From Nostoc sp. XA010 (GTDB lineage Bacteria; Cyanobacteriota; Cyanobacteriia; Cyanobacteriales; Nostocaceae), in NCBI RefSeq assembly GCF_020829625.1, contig NZ_JAIVFX010000010.1, positions 143,782 through 207,781 of the forward strand: 64,000 nucleotides of DNA, given 5' to 3'. Positions 26,353 to 35,249 of this stretch are shown piece by piece. A model generated the notes under the pieces. The model saw only the letters and a list, made by a program, of their open reading frames with translations, had not been told where the DNA came from and did no database searches. Both the position numbers and the translations under genes were made by a program. The first letter of the stretch is position 1; every line of letters starts with the position of its first letter.

Positions 26353-27012
26353 TTACTGCCATAGTTTACCCAGTGGCGATTGATTTAGCCAACTGAGAAA
26401 CAGCGATCGCTCGGCTTCTGGCATATCTTCTAGCTTATAAATCACTTGTTTGGTAAAATTAGCGTTGCCAAAATAGCCCTTTCCTAATCGATGCAGTTCT
26501 TGTAACAGAATCACTACATGATTTTCTTGCCAATCAGGTATTTTGGCTGTCGGTAACGGATTAGTAGATACCAAATATTTAACTGCTTCTAGGGAAGATG
26601 CTTGGGGAAATTGTTTCTGCTTGAACACCTCGGCAATATCTTTTTCAAATAATGCAGCTTGCCTAGCACCTAAAAACTCTTCAATGTCGATAGAAACACC
26701 CTGCAACAGCAAAATACTGGCTTGGATTAAAATCGCCGTTTTGCCATGACCACCTGTGTCAGTATCCAGTTGCTCTAAACGGATTTTACCCCAAACACTA
26801 AACCGTTCGGGTTCTTCTAGTAAAACACACGCTTTACCTCGGTTATCCGTTAATTCTCTCCATAAGGCTCTAGCTTCTTCTTCTTGACTAGCTTTGAAGA
26901 CACTAATCAAGCGAAAAGTCTGCCCTTGATAACTGAGGATCGGCACCTGCTGATCCTTTTTTGGGTGCTGAATGCTTGATATTTCAACATCCTGCCGTTT
27001 GAGAATAAACAT
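26353..27012 (-). CDS. Hypothetical protein of cyanobacterial type
   Basis: 219 residues, soluble, no signal peptide or membrane segment. It begins MFILKRQDVEIS and contains GQTFRLISVFKASQEEEARALWREL and VWGKIRLEQLD. I know no function for it. The coding appearance is good (no competing frame, HIP1 site in frame). Confidence 0.65.
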   Translation of the reverse strand: MFILKRQDVEISSIQHPKKDQQVPILSYQGQTFRLISVFKASQEEEARALWRELTDNRGKACVLLEEPERFSVWGKIRLEQLDTDTGGHGKTAILIQASILLLQGVSIDIEEFLGARQAALFEKDIAEVFKQKQFPQASSLEAVKYLVSTNPLPTAKIPDWQENHVVILLQELHRLGKGYFGNANFTKQVIYKLEDMPEAERSLFLSWLNQSPLGKLWQ

Positions 27013-27369
27013 GGCACTAGCAAATAACTCCTCACAGGGGCACTCTTAATATGGAATATATAATGGCATTTGGCAGCATCGGCAAGGCTGAAATTACCTA
27101 GCATACTGTGGAAATGGGTCTAGCGATCGCCAGTTCCTTCCCGAAGGTAGCCGCCCAGAAGACGGTGGCGTTAACAGGCAAATAACCCCTTGACAACTCA
27201 ATATATCTAAACCAATACTCCATCTGTTTCGTTTTCGGTGTAAATTAACTAACTAGCGACTAGCATCTTAGCCTTGCTAGTAGTAAATCTGCAATTTTCG
27301 ATTGCTTCTTGGTAGGTGAAGACGATATAATAGTGTAGATGACTCCTTTGGGAGCCATTAATTTATGTT
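27013..27369. other. Intergenic region before tRNA-Arg
   Basis: Holds a short GC-richer patch at about 27120-27175 (GCGATCGCCAGTTCCTTCCC, GAAGACGGTGGCG) typical of Nostoc dispersed repeats. The tRNA promoter should lie near 27330. No gene is seen; a minus-strand frame overlapping 27012 looks spurious. Confidence 0.45.
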
Positions 27370-27442
27370 GGGCGCGTAGCTCAGTGGATAGAGCCACGGA
27401 TTTCTAATCCGTTGGTCGCAGGTTCGAACCCTGCCGCGCTCG
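27370..27442 (+). tRNA. tRNA-Arg(TCT)
   Basis: Complete cloverleaf of 73 bases: acceptor GGGCGCG/CGCGCTC with one G-U pair, D-arm GCTC...GAGC, anticodon stem ACGGA/TCCGT with loop TTTCTAA (anticodon TCT), T-arm GCAGG/CCTGC with TTCGAAC, discriminator G. The 3' CCA is not encoded. A T run follows. Confidence 0.97.
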
Positions 27443-28018
27443 TTTTAACTTAATACGAACTCTAAAAAAGCCTTTTCATGGTAATTACCAAATAGGCTTG
27501 AGAGTTCATTATTGAATAAATCATTTTTCTTAAATCTGAGATAAAACCTTCTTCTGTTTCATGCCACTCTTTTCGGTAAAGATGATCTTTATGTTTATGA
27601 TGGTATGGGAAACCTTGCTCATAATTGATATTTTTCTAATAGATTTACCAATATACTAAAAAGTATAAAGTTTTATGTTTCTACGATATAATTAATCTTC
27701 ATAATCTAAGATTAAGGAATTCGTTTTTTGTCATAATCCTTAGCTTTTTCAAAGCATCTTCCCAAAAGACTACTGGTATATGCAACTGTAAAATCTATAT
27801 ACTCTTCAAAACTTAAAAAATTAAAACGGTGAACTTTCTCAATTAAGTAGGTCAACCTAATTAAACATATTTGGTTGACCTACTTATCACGTCTTTACAG
27901 GGGTTTCACGTTAAGATGACACCAATGAGCAATGCTAAACCTTTACATTTTAAATGTGGTTTATAGAATGCTAGGTCTTGCTGTTGAAATAGCTATAAGA
28001 ACAGCAGAGGCTATAAAC
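27443..28018. other. AT-rich intergenic region downstream of tRNA-Arg
   Basis: About 575 bases with no credible gene. It contains the mini-IS hairpin at 27844-27886. A GCCTTTTC/AGGCTTGAG patch at about 27467-27500 could form a weak structure after the tRNA. Confidence 0.45.
27844..27886. mobile_element. 43-base mini-insertion sequence (two IS ends back to back)
   Basis: TA, then AGTAGGTCAACC (27846-27857), a 15-base centre, GGTTGACCTACT (27873-27884), then TA. The arms are perfect inverted repeats, and the flanking TA pairs look like the target duplication of IS630/Tc1-type elements. The left arm plus centre match, inverted, the end of the IS630 remnant at 4504-4530. It seems to be an IS reduced to its ends, or a very small MITE. 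Confidence 0.55.
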
Positions 28019-29515
28019 CTACCTAACGGAAAATGCCTCATTGAATCGCCGCGTCACAGGTTCAGTGATGAATGTCAAAATTGACTTTTTACGAGTGACA
28101 ATTTCACCTGAAGCAGACATACCTGGTGTAAATTCTACTTCTTGACCCCGCACGTTAACTGAGTGTTTACTTAGCTTAATTCTGGTCGGAAAAACTAAGC
28201 CTAATTCTTTATCAACAATTGCATTCGGACTGACTTGCATAACTTCCCCATTCACAGTGCCAAATTCCTGGAAGGGGAAAGTCGCCATTTTCACTTTTGC
28301 CTTCATTCCTTGACGAATAAACCCAATATCGCGGTTGAGAACTTTCACCTCTAGGAGCATTTCTTCCCCTTCCGGCAAAATTGACAGCAATTCTTCACCT
28401 GATTGCACTGGCCCCTTGGTGGCTTTAACTCTGTAAATTGTACCGGCAACAGGAGCTTCAATCGTTTCTAAAGCTTGCTGCTTCCTCGCCTGTTCTAATT
28501 GACCTTGAACAGTTGTCAGTTCTTCTTTACGCTTGTTAAACTGGGTCAAAATTTCACTTTGGCGTTCTGATGCTACACGCTGGGCTTGACTACGTGCAGC
28601 ATTGGAAGCTTGTTGTGCTTGGCGAATTTCTTGGACTTGGGCAGCAATATCTTTTTCTAATGATGTGACTTTATCTTGAGCCTCTGTGATTCTATTCTGG
28701 GCGTTAGTCACTTCATCTTGCGATCTAGTGATTTCTGTCTTTGCACGAGTTAATCTTTCTTGGGCATCTAAGTAATCGACACGAGGTACAGCACCAGGAG
28801 TCATTAGGGTGCGTAGGCTTTTTTCCCTTTGTTCGGCAAGTGCCAAATTACTTTCAATTTTAATTCGGATGCTATCTGCGTTGGCAAGGTTGGTTTTGGC
28901 ATTGGCAACGCTGCTTTTGGCATTCACTAAGTTGTCTTGCAACCGAGTTAAACGGACTTTGGCTTGATCTATAAGTGCTAATTGGCGATTTGCTTCTGCT
29001 TCCGCCCCTGCTTGCCGCGCTTGGAAGTCTTGCAGGCGAGAACTTAACAGTTCATCTTGCACTTTCGTCCCAGTACTTTTGCCTCCGGTGCGTTCTGCAT
29101 CCAAACGTTGCAAATCGTCTTGAATCAATCTAGAAGATTTGGCTAGGCGGGAAACATCGGTTATTTGCAAGTCTGGATCTTTTTGAACCAGAATTTGACC
29201 TTTAGTAACGCGATCGCCTTCTCGCACTTTAACAGCAACAATTGACCCCCCACCCAAGGATGTCACCGGTCTTACCTGTGTAGAAGCAATTAATTCCCCT
29301 GGTGCTGTTGCTACTTCATCTATTTGCGAGAAGTACGCCCAGGCGATCGTTCCAAATACGATGACGCTCATCGTTCCCGCTAATAATCTCGTGTACAGGG
29401 GTGGCAATTCTTGTACCGCCTTCCCCAACTCATAAGTAAGCTGTTCCTCTGGTTGGGCGAATCGCTCTTTTGTCTGACGTGCTTGAGCAGCATTTACAGC
29501 TAAGGAAGATTTCAT
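28019..29515 (-). CDS. HlyD-family membrane fusion protein
   Basis: 498 residues. A short cytoplasmic N-terminus, one transmembrane helix at about 41-61 (TRLLAGTMSVIVFGTIAWAYF region), a lipoyl half (GGGSIVAVKVREGDRVTKGQ), a long coiled coil (about 115-330, Ala/Gln/Lys-rich), the second lipoyl half (APVAGTIYRVKATKGPVQSG) and a beta-barrel domain. It would link an inner-membrane exporter to an outer-membrane TolC-like channel in type I secretion. No ABC gene adjoins; the exporter at 8619-11321 is a possible partner. Confidence 0.9.
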   Translation of the reverse strand: MKSSLAVNAAQARQTKERFAQPEEQLTYELGKAVQELPPLYTRLLAGTMSVIVFGTIAWAYFSQIDEVATAPGELIASTQVRPVTSLGGGSIVAVKVREGDRVTKGQILVQKDPDLQITDVSRLAKSSRLIQDDLQRLDAERTGGKSTGTKVQDELLSSRLQDFQARQAGAEAEANRQLALIDQAKVRLTRLQDNLVNAKSSVANAKTNLANADSIRIKIESNLALAEQREKSLRTLMTPGAVPRVDYLDAQERLTRAKTEITRSQDEVTNAQNRITEAQDKVTSLEKDIAAQVQEIRQAQQASNAARSQAQRVASERQSEILTQFNKRKEELTTVQGQLEQARKQQALETIEAPVAGTIYRVKATKGPVQSGEELLSILPEGEEMLLEVKVLNRDIGFIRQGMKAKVKMATFPFQEFGTVNGEVMQVSPNAIVDKELGLVFPTRIKLSKHSVNVRGQEVEFTPGMSASGEIVTRKKSILTFITEPVTRRFNEAFSVR

Positions 29516-29533
29516 AGAATTTTAGATTTTAAA

Positions 29534-29639
29534 AATGGGGAGTGGGGAGTGGGGAGTGAGGGAATGGGGAATGGGGGAATGATTTATTGTTTATTTATCA
29601 TTTATAGTGTTTTTCTTCACCCTACTCCCCACTCCCCAT
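29534..29639. repeat. Short tandem heptamer repeats (GGGGAGT/ACTCCCC)
   Basis: Tandem GGGGAGT units at 29536-29558, degrading to GGGGAAT, and inverted ACTCCCC units at 29624-29639. The two sets can pair into a hairpin between the HlyD and SDR genes. This is the short tandemly repeated (STRR) type known from heterocystous cyanobacteria. Confidence 0.7.
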
Positions 29640-30515
29640 TTAAACTGCTAGATAACGCCGCAAAAAACTTTCTAATGTCTCCAACTTGAAGTTATAAATC
29701 GCCTCCAAATTGGCAATTTCATCTTTTGTACAGAAAAATTCATTTGCTAGCAATGTGCGATAAGTTCCCAAAGCTTTTTGGATTTGGGGATTAATTAAAC
29801 CCAATGCACTTTGTAACCCATCAACAGCAAATAGTGGTGAGTTAATTATTACTGGCTGTTTGTTGAAGATCCGACCAAAAATCCGGGGAATATCTTCTCG
29901 TAATAAAATCTCCGGGCCTCCTATAGGTAAAATCTGGTTGCGAGCGCCTTCAACTGTCACAGAATCCACCACTATCCTTGCTAAATCATCGGTACTGACA
30001 ATTGAGGTACGGTTTTTGCGATCGCCAATTAACAAATACAATCCCGTTTGCCGAAATTGTTCTACTAATGGCAGCAAGTTAGATGCTAATCCAGATGGGC
30101 GTAAAATAGTGTAATTTAAGCCACTAGCTGCCAAATATCGTTCTACTGCTCGTTTGGCTTTAAATACAGGAGCGTCTTCATATCCGCGATCGGCTCCCAG
30201 TACAGAAATAAAGACAAAATGCTCTACGCCATTGGCTTTCGCTTGGTCTATTAGTTCAATATTGGCGCGGTAATCTAAAGATAGGGCATCGCTATTAGAA
30301 CCGTGGGCGCTGATAATATACTTGACACCCCGACTAGCTTTCTGGATATCTCTTTCTTCTAGCAAGTCACCGATGAAGATTTCTGCACCCCGGTGTTCTA
30401 ACTCGCTGTAACGCGAGGTAAGGCGGACAAATGCCCGCACAGACTGTTCTTGTCGCCGTAGTAGTCGCACAACTCTGCGACCGATTCCTCCAGTTGCTCC
30501 AGTTATTAGAAACAT
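29640..30515 (-). CDS. Atypical short-chain dehydrogenase (NmrA-like NAD(P)-binding protein)
   Basis: 291 residues. The Rossmann motif TGATGGIGR is at residues 5-13, then GDLLEE, FVFISVLGADRG, the weak active-site area KRAVERYLAASGLNYTILRPSG, and a C-terminal substrate part. There is no classical YxxxK, as in NmrA-like and Ycf39/HCF173-like atypical SDRs, which often serve as sensors or assembly factors. The role of this one is unknown. Confidence 0.8.
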   Translation of the reverse strand: MFLITGATGGIGRRVVRLLRRQEQSVRAFVRLTSRYSELEHRGAEIFIGDLLEERDIQKASRGVKYIISAHGSNSDALSLDYRANIELIDQAKANGVEHFVFISVLGADRGYEDAPVFKAKRAVERYLAASGLNYTILRPSGLASNLLPLVEQFRQTGLYLLIGDRKNRTSIVSTDDLARIVVDSVTVEGARNQILPIGGPEILLREDIPRIFGRIFNKQPVIINSPLFAVDGLQSALGLINPQIQKALGTYRTLLANEFFCTKDEIANLEAIYNFKLETLESFLRRYLAV

Positions 30516-30868
30516 ATAAATACCTAAATTGAATAGTTACAGGGTTTATATAGGGGTTCGCTCGTTTGTATGCAATACACTTTGACCTCACTTCCATTCC
30601 TCTCTCCTTTTAAGAGAGAGGCTTTGAATTTTACTCCCCTTCCAGCAACAAAAGTTTTTCCGCTTCCCTCTCCTCGTAGGAGAGGGTTAGGGAGAGGTAG
30701 GGAAGGGGTTGGGGGTTAGGTCTTTATTAGCCAATAACTCACACCTTATTTATCTTAATCTCAAAAAATTATCCCCCACATCTTTGTAGATGCAGGGGGG
30801 AGTATTAACAATTCAAAATTGTTTCACATGGGTATTTAAACGCTTTGTGCAAACAACCCACTTCAAAA
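30516..30868. other. Intergenic region with degenerate repeats
   Basis: Contains a plus/minus pair of CCCTCTCC-type tracts (30666-30715, GGAGAGGGTTAGGGAGAGG) common between Nostoc genes, and the S1 gene terminator at 30772-30800. No gene. Confidence 0.5.
30772..30800 (-). terminator. Intrinsic terminator of the S1-domain protein gene
   Basis: Stem CCCCC.CATCT/AGATG.AGGGGG with a 4-base loop and one mismatch, followed on the minus strand by ATAATTTTTT. It lies 69 bases past the stop at 30869. Confidence 0.8.
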
Positions 30869-31771
30869 CTATTCAGAAGCTTTGTTATTAGCTCTATTGG
30901 CACGCGCTTCAGCCGAAGCCATGACCTCATCCATATTCTCTAACACTTCACCAGGGAAGTTTTCCAAAACTCTGGTAGAAAGAGCAACCCGCCCTTTACC
31001 CTCATCCAAGTCAATAATTACAGCTTTAATTTGCTGACCAACTTGAAATACCTTTTCTAATGAGTCGATAAATTTTTGGCTTACTTGCTTGATATGAAGC
31101 AAAGCCCCCATACCATTTAAATCAACAAACACACCAAAAGGTTTGATACCAGTAACTTTACCTTCCACCAGTTGACCTAGTTCTAATAAGCTGAAGTTGC
31201 TAGAACGAGTTGCTAATCGCTGGGAAAGGATGAGTTTGTTGGTGTTTTTATTAATTTCCAAAAAACCCACACTCAGATTTTGACCTTTGAGAGCTTCTAA
31301 ATTATCACGCTCTGTCAGGTGCGATCGCGGAATAAACCCCCGCAAGGAGAGAATATCGACGGTGACACCACCTTTATTCACACCCATAACCCGAACTTGC
31401 ACAGTCTGAGCATTTTCCTGCATTTCGGCCAGTCGTTCCCAGATGTGCTGAATTTCCAACTGCTTTCGAGAAAGGGTGACTTGACCTTCTGCATCCTGAT
31501 CTCGGATAATCAAAAACTGCATTTCCTCTTGCAATGGCAGCACCTCCGATAAATCGGTAACTGCTCTCAAAGAAGCCTCATCGCGCGGCAGAAAAGCTGA
31601 CGACTTGCCACCAATATCGACATAAGCTCCATCATGGTCAAGTTGGAACACTTTGCCATGTACAACCTGTCCCTTTTGAAACTGGTAGTCGTGTTTTTCT
31701 AGTGCTTTAGCAAAATCGTCCATTGTAAACGGCGAATTGGCTGTTTGAGAAAGTTTCGATTCGGAATTCAT
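30869..31771 (-). CDS. Ribosomal protein S1 homologue with three S1 domains
   Basis: 300 residues with three S1 RNA-binding folds: about 35-105 (GQVVHGKVFQLDHDGAYVDIG), 120-185 (VQVRVMGVNKGGVTVDILSLRGFIPRSHL) and 200-270 (VEGKVTGIKPFGVFVDLNGMGALLH). Cyanobacteria and chloroplasts have short S1 proteins of this kind, often two paralogues (Rps1A and Rps1B); this length fits either. It binds mRNA on the 30S subunit and may also act in RNA metabolism. The C-terminus is charged. Confidence 0.88.
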   Translation of the reverse strand: MNSESKLSQTANSPFTMDDFAKALEKHDYQFQKGQVVHGKVFQLDHDGAYVDIGGKSSAFLPRDEASLRAVTDLSEVLPLQEEMQFLIIRDQDAEGQVTLSRKQLEIQHIWERLAEMQENAQTVQVRVMGVNKGGVTVDILSLRGFIPRSHLTERDNLEALKGQNLSVGFLEINKNTNKLILSQRLATRSSNFSLLELGQLVEGKVTGIKPFGVFVDLNGMGALLHIKQVSQKFIDSLEKVFQVGQQIKAVIIDLDEGKGRVALSTRVLENFPGEVLENMDEVMASAEARANRANNKASE

Positions 31772-31805
31772 GACTTTTGAAGATTAATTGTTATTTGATA
31801 TGGTG

Positions 31806-31885
31806 CAACTGGAGTTTAGATTGTCATTAGTCACTTGTCATTTGTCATTTGTCAGTTGTCGTTTATTATTCACTAATGACTAATG
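31806..31885. repeat. Short heptamer repeats (TTGTCAT/ATGACTA)
   Basis: Units of TTGTCAT (31840-31860) and, nearby, inverted ACTAATGACTAATGACTAG. They occupy the gap between the S1 and dienelactone hydrolase genes. Confidence 0.6.
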
Positions 31886-31886
31886 A

Positions 31887-32627
31887 CTAGTTCAGTTGAC
31901 TAAAGAGTTGTTGGACTTGCTCCCAAGCATCAGCAGCAGCTTTAGGATTATAACTGGCACGACGGTCACAGAAAAATCCGTGATCAGCTCCATCGTAGCG
32001 AAACACACGATGAGGAATTTTATATTTTTCTAACTCTGCTTCAATCTCATCTACTTGTTCGGGTGGGATGCTAGCATCTTCTGTGCCAAAGAAGGCATAG
32101 AGAGTGCCTGGAATTTCTCTGGTGCGGGTAACAGTGGGAGCTACACCTCCTGGTGTGCGAGTGGTAATTCCAGCGCCGTAGAAGGAAGCCGTAGCTTTAA
32201 TATTTGGTAAGGTAGCTGCAAGATATGCGACATGACCGCCAAAGCAGAAACCAATACAACCAAAACTATCTTTTTTGACTTGGGGCAGATTTTTGAGATA
32301 GGCAATTGCTAATTGAATATCGCTCAATAACTCTGAGGCTTGAGTTTGCATGGCGTAGCCTCTACCCGTTTCAATATCTTCGGGTGTGTATCCGGTTTCA
32401 AAACCAGGAGCAGTCCGTTGAAAAAGTGCAGGTGCGATCGCTACATACCCAAGTTTGGCAATTCGCTCTGTAACATCCCGAATGTGAACGTTAACACCAA
32501 AAATCTCTTGTAATACCACCACTCCTGGGTAAGATCCAGCTTCTTTTGGCTCTGCTAAATAAGCAGAGACTTGAATATTATCTTGCAAAAGATTAACCGT
32601 TGTGGTAATTATTGCTTGCTCTGTCAT
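31887..32627 (-). CDS. Dienelactone hydrolase family protein
   Basis: 246 residues. Alpha/beta-hydrolase with Cys nucleophile in GFCFGGHVAYLAA, acidic residue in FFGTEDASIPPEQVD and His in DGADHGFFCDRR, the standard Cys-Asp-His triad. The oxyanion Glu is in VVLQEIFGVN. It may hydrolyse dienelactones or other cyclic esters; many cyanobacterial members are uncharacterised. Confidence 0.9.
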   Translation of the reverse strand: MTEQAIITTTVNLLQDNIQVSAYLAEPKEAGSYPGVVVLQEIFGVNVHIRDVTERIAKLGYVAIAPALFQRTAPGFETGYTPEDIETGRGYAMQTQASELLSDIQLAIAYLKNLPQVKKDSFGCIGFCFGGHVAYLAATLPNIKATASFYGAGITTRTPGGVAPTVTRTREIPGTLYAFFGTEDASIPPEQVDEIEAELEKYKIPHRVFRYDGADHGFFCDRRASYNPKAAADAWEQVQQLFSQLN

Positions 32628-32845
32628 AATAATTTTTGCTAGTGCTGTATGATTAGCCGTGTGTTTATTTGATATAACTATGCCAGTATGCCCAGGTCAT
32701 TTCCATTTAAATTATCAATTACCACTAGGAGCGCATTAAAAATTTGTACCAGAAAAACTTCATGTGTAAATAAAATATTTGACATGTAGCAAATGCAGCT
32801 GGTCACTAAAGGAGGGCTGAGTTAAAAGTGCTGTGTGCTGAGTAG

Positions 32846-32893
32846 TAAACCAACACTCCTCACTCCCTACTCCCCACTCCCCACTCCCCACTC
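32846..32893. repeat. ACTCCCC heptamer tandem repeat
   Basis: Four or more tandem units of CCCCACT (32869-32893) preceded by CACTCCTCACTCCC, directly upstream of the AGGAGG ribosome-binding site of the GntR gene. The units could pair with that site's purines. Confidence 0.7.
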
Positions 32894-32913
32894 AGTATTC
32901 AGGAGGTTTGCTG

Positions 32914-33897
32914 ATGATTCAATTCCGTATTCAGCCAGACAGCGAAATTCCCGCATCAACCCAGCTGTTTAATCAAATCCGGTTTGCGATCGCTTCTCGG
33001 CAATATCCCCCTGCTTACAAATTGCCAAGCACAAGAGCGCTGGCAATGCAAACTGGGTTACACCGCAATACCATTAGCAAAGTTTACCGTCAACTAGAAG
33101 AAGACGGATTTGTTGAAAGTATGGCTGGTTCGGGGATTTATGTTCGTCCCCAAGGTCATGAGGGCGGTAGCAGGCTGCAATCACCAATACTCAAACAAAA
33201 TCCTGATGCATATCAAGTTGTCCAGAAAGCACTCGATGATTTACTTACTCAAGGATGTTCACTCAATCAAGCCAGAGAGCTATTTTTAGCGGAAATTGAC
33301 TGGCGCTTGCGTTGTAGTGCGCGGGTACTGGTTGCAGTTCCATCTTATGATATGGGTGCTGGTGAGTTGATGGTGTATGAATTAGAGCGATCGCTAAAAA
33401 TACCAGTCCAGTTGGTAGCAATGGAAGAATTAACAGCTGTGTTAGATAAAACTACCTCTGCGACAGTAGTCACAAGTCGGTATTTTATCAGTAATGTAGA
33501 AGCGATCGCAGCTCCTAAAGCTGCACGGGTAATTCCTCTAGATATCTACGACTACAGCAAAGAACTCAGCCTCTTGAAAACCCTACCAAAAGAAAACTGT
33601 GTAGGTATAGTTAGCCTCAGTTCCGGGATTGCACGAGCAGCAGAAGTCATCCTCCACGGTCTGCGAGGAGATGAACTATTAGTGATGACTTCGCAACCAA
33701 AAGATGTTTATAAACTTCAGGCAATGGTTAAACGGGCTGAGGTAATCATAAGTGATCAAGCCAGTTTTGCGGCAGTGCAAGCAGCCGTGCAAGCATGTGA
33801 TGAAGATATTATTCGTCCACCAAAGTTGATTAAGGTTGAAAATTATATAGGTACTAACTCAATTAACTTGCTAAAACGAGAACTGGGTTTGGGTTAA
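32914..33897 (+). CDS. plmA: GntR-family regulator, PlmA-like
   Basis: 327 residues from ATG at 32914, chosen because AGGAGG at 32901-32906 is ideally placed; a TTG two codons earlier is in frame. An N-terminal winged helix of the GntR type (QLFNQIRFAIASRQYPPAYK, STRALAMQTGLHRNTISKVYRQ, GSGIYVRP) is followed by about 240 residues without the aminotransferase domain of MocR proteins. This layout and length match PlmA, a cyanobacteria-specific GntR protein linked to plasmid maintenance and to the PII-PipX network. Several Cys residues (LRCSAR, KENCVG, VQACDED) could be redox-sensitive. Confidence 0.78.
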   Translation: MIQFRIQPDSEIPASTQLFNQIRFAIASRQYPPAYKLPSTRALAMQTGLHRNTISKVYRQLEEDGFVESMAGSGIYVRPQGHEGGSRLQSPILKQNPDAYQVVQKALDDLLTQGCSLNQARELFLAEIDWRLRCSARVLVAVPSYDMGAGELMVYELERSLKIPVQLVAMEELTAVLDKTTSATVVTSRYFISNVEAIAAPKAARVIPLDIYDYSKELSLLKTLPKENCVGIVSLSSGIARAAEVILHGLRGDELLVMTSQPKDVYKLQAMVKRAEVIISDQASFAAVQAAVQACDEDIIRPPKLIKVENYIGTNSINLLKRELGLG

Positions 33898-34023
33898 TTA
33901 AGACTTACGCAAAATATTTCTCAAACTCTCATTCTCTGTGCCCTCTGCGCCTCTGTGGTTCGTTATTCCCTAACTCTTGCCAAGTCCTATTAATCCAAAG
34001 ATAATTCGACCAACATCTATAAA

Positions 34024-35235
34024 ATGAGGGATGAGGTAGTGCAAATTGTAATTGTGGGCGCAGGCCCAACAGGTGTAACACTTGCTCTGCTCCTTGCAAA
34101 ACGTGGTATTGCTGTAACGTTAATTGAAGCAGCAAAAGACTTTCATCGTGTTTTTCGCGGTGAAGGATTAATGCCCAGTGGGTTAGATGCACTAGAGCAA
34201 ATGGGTCTATCGCCATTGTTAGAGGATATTCCCCATCGACAACTCGACGCATGGGAATTCATTCTGGGTGATAAGCAGTTGTTTCGAGTTGATGAACCAA
34301 TTGGATCAACCCGACCTTGTACACTGGTTTCACAACCACCGCTACTCAATGCACTCATTTCGGAAGCTCAAACTAATGATGGGTTTGAATTTATCCAGGG
34401 TGTTCCAGTCAAAGATTTACGCTGGAGTAATCAACGTGTCGCAGGTGTAGTACTGAGCGATGGGAGAGAACTAACTGCTGACTTAGTGATTGGGGCAGAT
34501 GGTCGAAATTCTCTGGTGCGACAACGTATAGGATTGGAATTGGTACGCCAGCCCAAAAATATTGATATTCTCTGGTTTAAGCTTGCTGCCAGCCCTGAGT
34601 TTGCAGCCGATAATGTATTTCGTACTATTGTAAATGGCGATCGCGTATTTAGCATCTTTCACGGAGCAGAGTCAGGTAAACTGCATCTGGCTTGGGTGAT
34701 GTCGGCAACGGAAAGCACTGACTCCAAGCAAGCCAACTGGGCAGAGATTTTTGCCTCACTATCACCCTCATGGCTAGCAGAGCATTTCCGGAATCATGCA
34801 GACACTATCGAATCCCCCATTCGGCTTTCTGTTGTGGTTGGTTATTGTCCACAATGGCACGCACCAGGGGTACTACTTCTAGGTGACGCTGCACACCCAA
34901 TGTCTCCTGTCCGCGCCCAAGGAATTAATCTAGCATTCCGTGATGTGATTGTTGCTGCTAATTATCTTGTGCCACTGTTGCACAGAGAAGCTGGACACCA
35001 GGATATTGATATGGCATTATCGCACATCCAAGCAGAACGTGAGCCAGAAATTATCCGCGCCCAGCAACTCCAGTTAGAGGAAGCTAAACAAGGCGAACTA
35101 CTGCGAAAAAATGCACTGCTGCGATCGCTGTTGATTCAACTTGCTCCCTTACTCCGTAAAATAATTAAAAAGTCTTGGTTAAGGCGACAATATAAAATGC
35201 GTCAAGGTATCACACAGGTACACTTAACTGTCTAA
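34024..35235 (+). CDS. FAD-dependent monooxygenase (PHBH/UbiH-like fold)
   Basis: 403 residues. FAD-binding motifs: IVGAGPTGVTLALLLAKRG at the N-terminus, the DG motif LVIGADGRNSLVR, and GDAAHPMSPVRAQGINLAFRD at about 290-310. Such enzymes hydroxylate aromatic or quinone substrates using NAD(P)H and O2. The tail is basic (LRKIIKKSWLRRQYKMRQG). It starts about 125 bases after plmA on the same strand. The substrate is unknown. Confidence 0.88.
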   Translation: MRDEVVQIVIVGAGPTGVTLALLLAKRGIAVTLIEAAKDFHRVFRGEGLMPSGLDALEQMGLSPLLEDIPHRQLDAWEFILGDKQLFRVDEPIGSTRPCTLVSQPPLLNALISEAQTNDGFEFIQGVPVKDLRWSNQRVAGVVLSDGRELTADLVIGADGRNSLVRQRIGLELVRQPKNIDILWFKLAASPEFAADNVFRTIVNGDRVFSIFHGAESGKLHLAWVMSATESTDSKQANWAEIFASLSPSWLAEHFRNHADTIESPIRLSVVVGYCPQWHAPGVLLLGDAAHPMSPVRAQGINLAFRDVIVAANYLVPLLHREAGHQDIDMALSHIQAEREPEIIRAQQLQLEEAKQGELLRKNALLRSLLIQLAPLLRKIIKKSWLRRQYKMRQGITQVHLTV

Positions 35236-35249
35236 AAAACCGTCATCAG

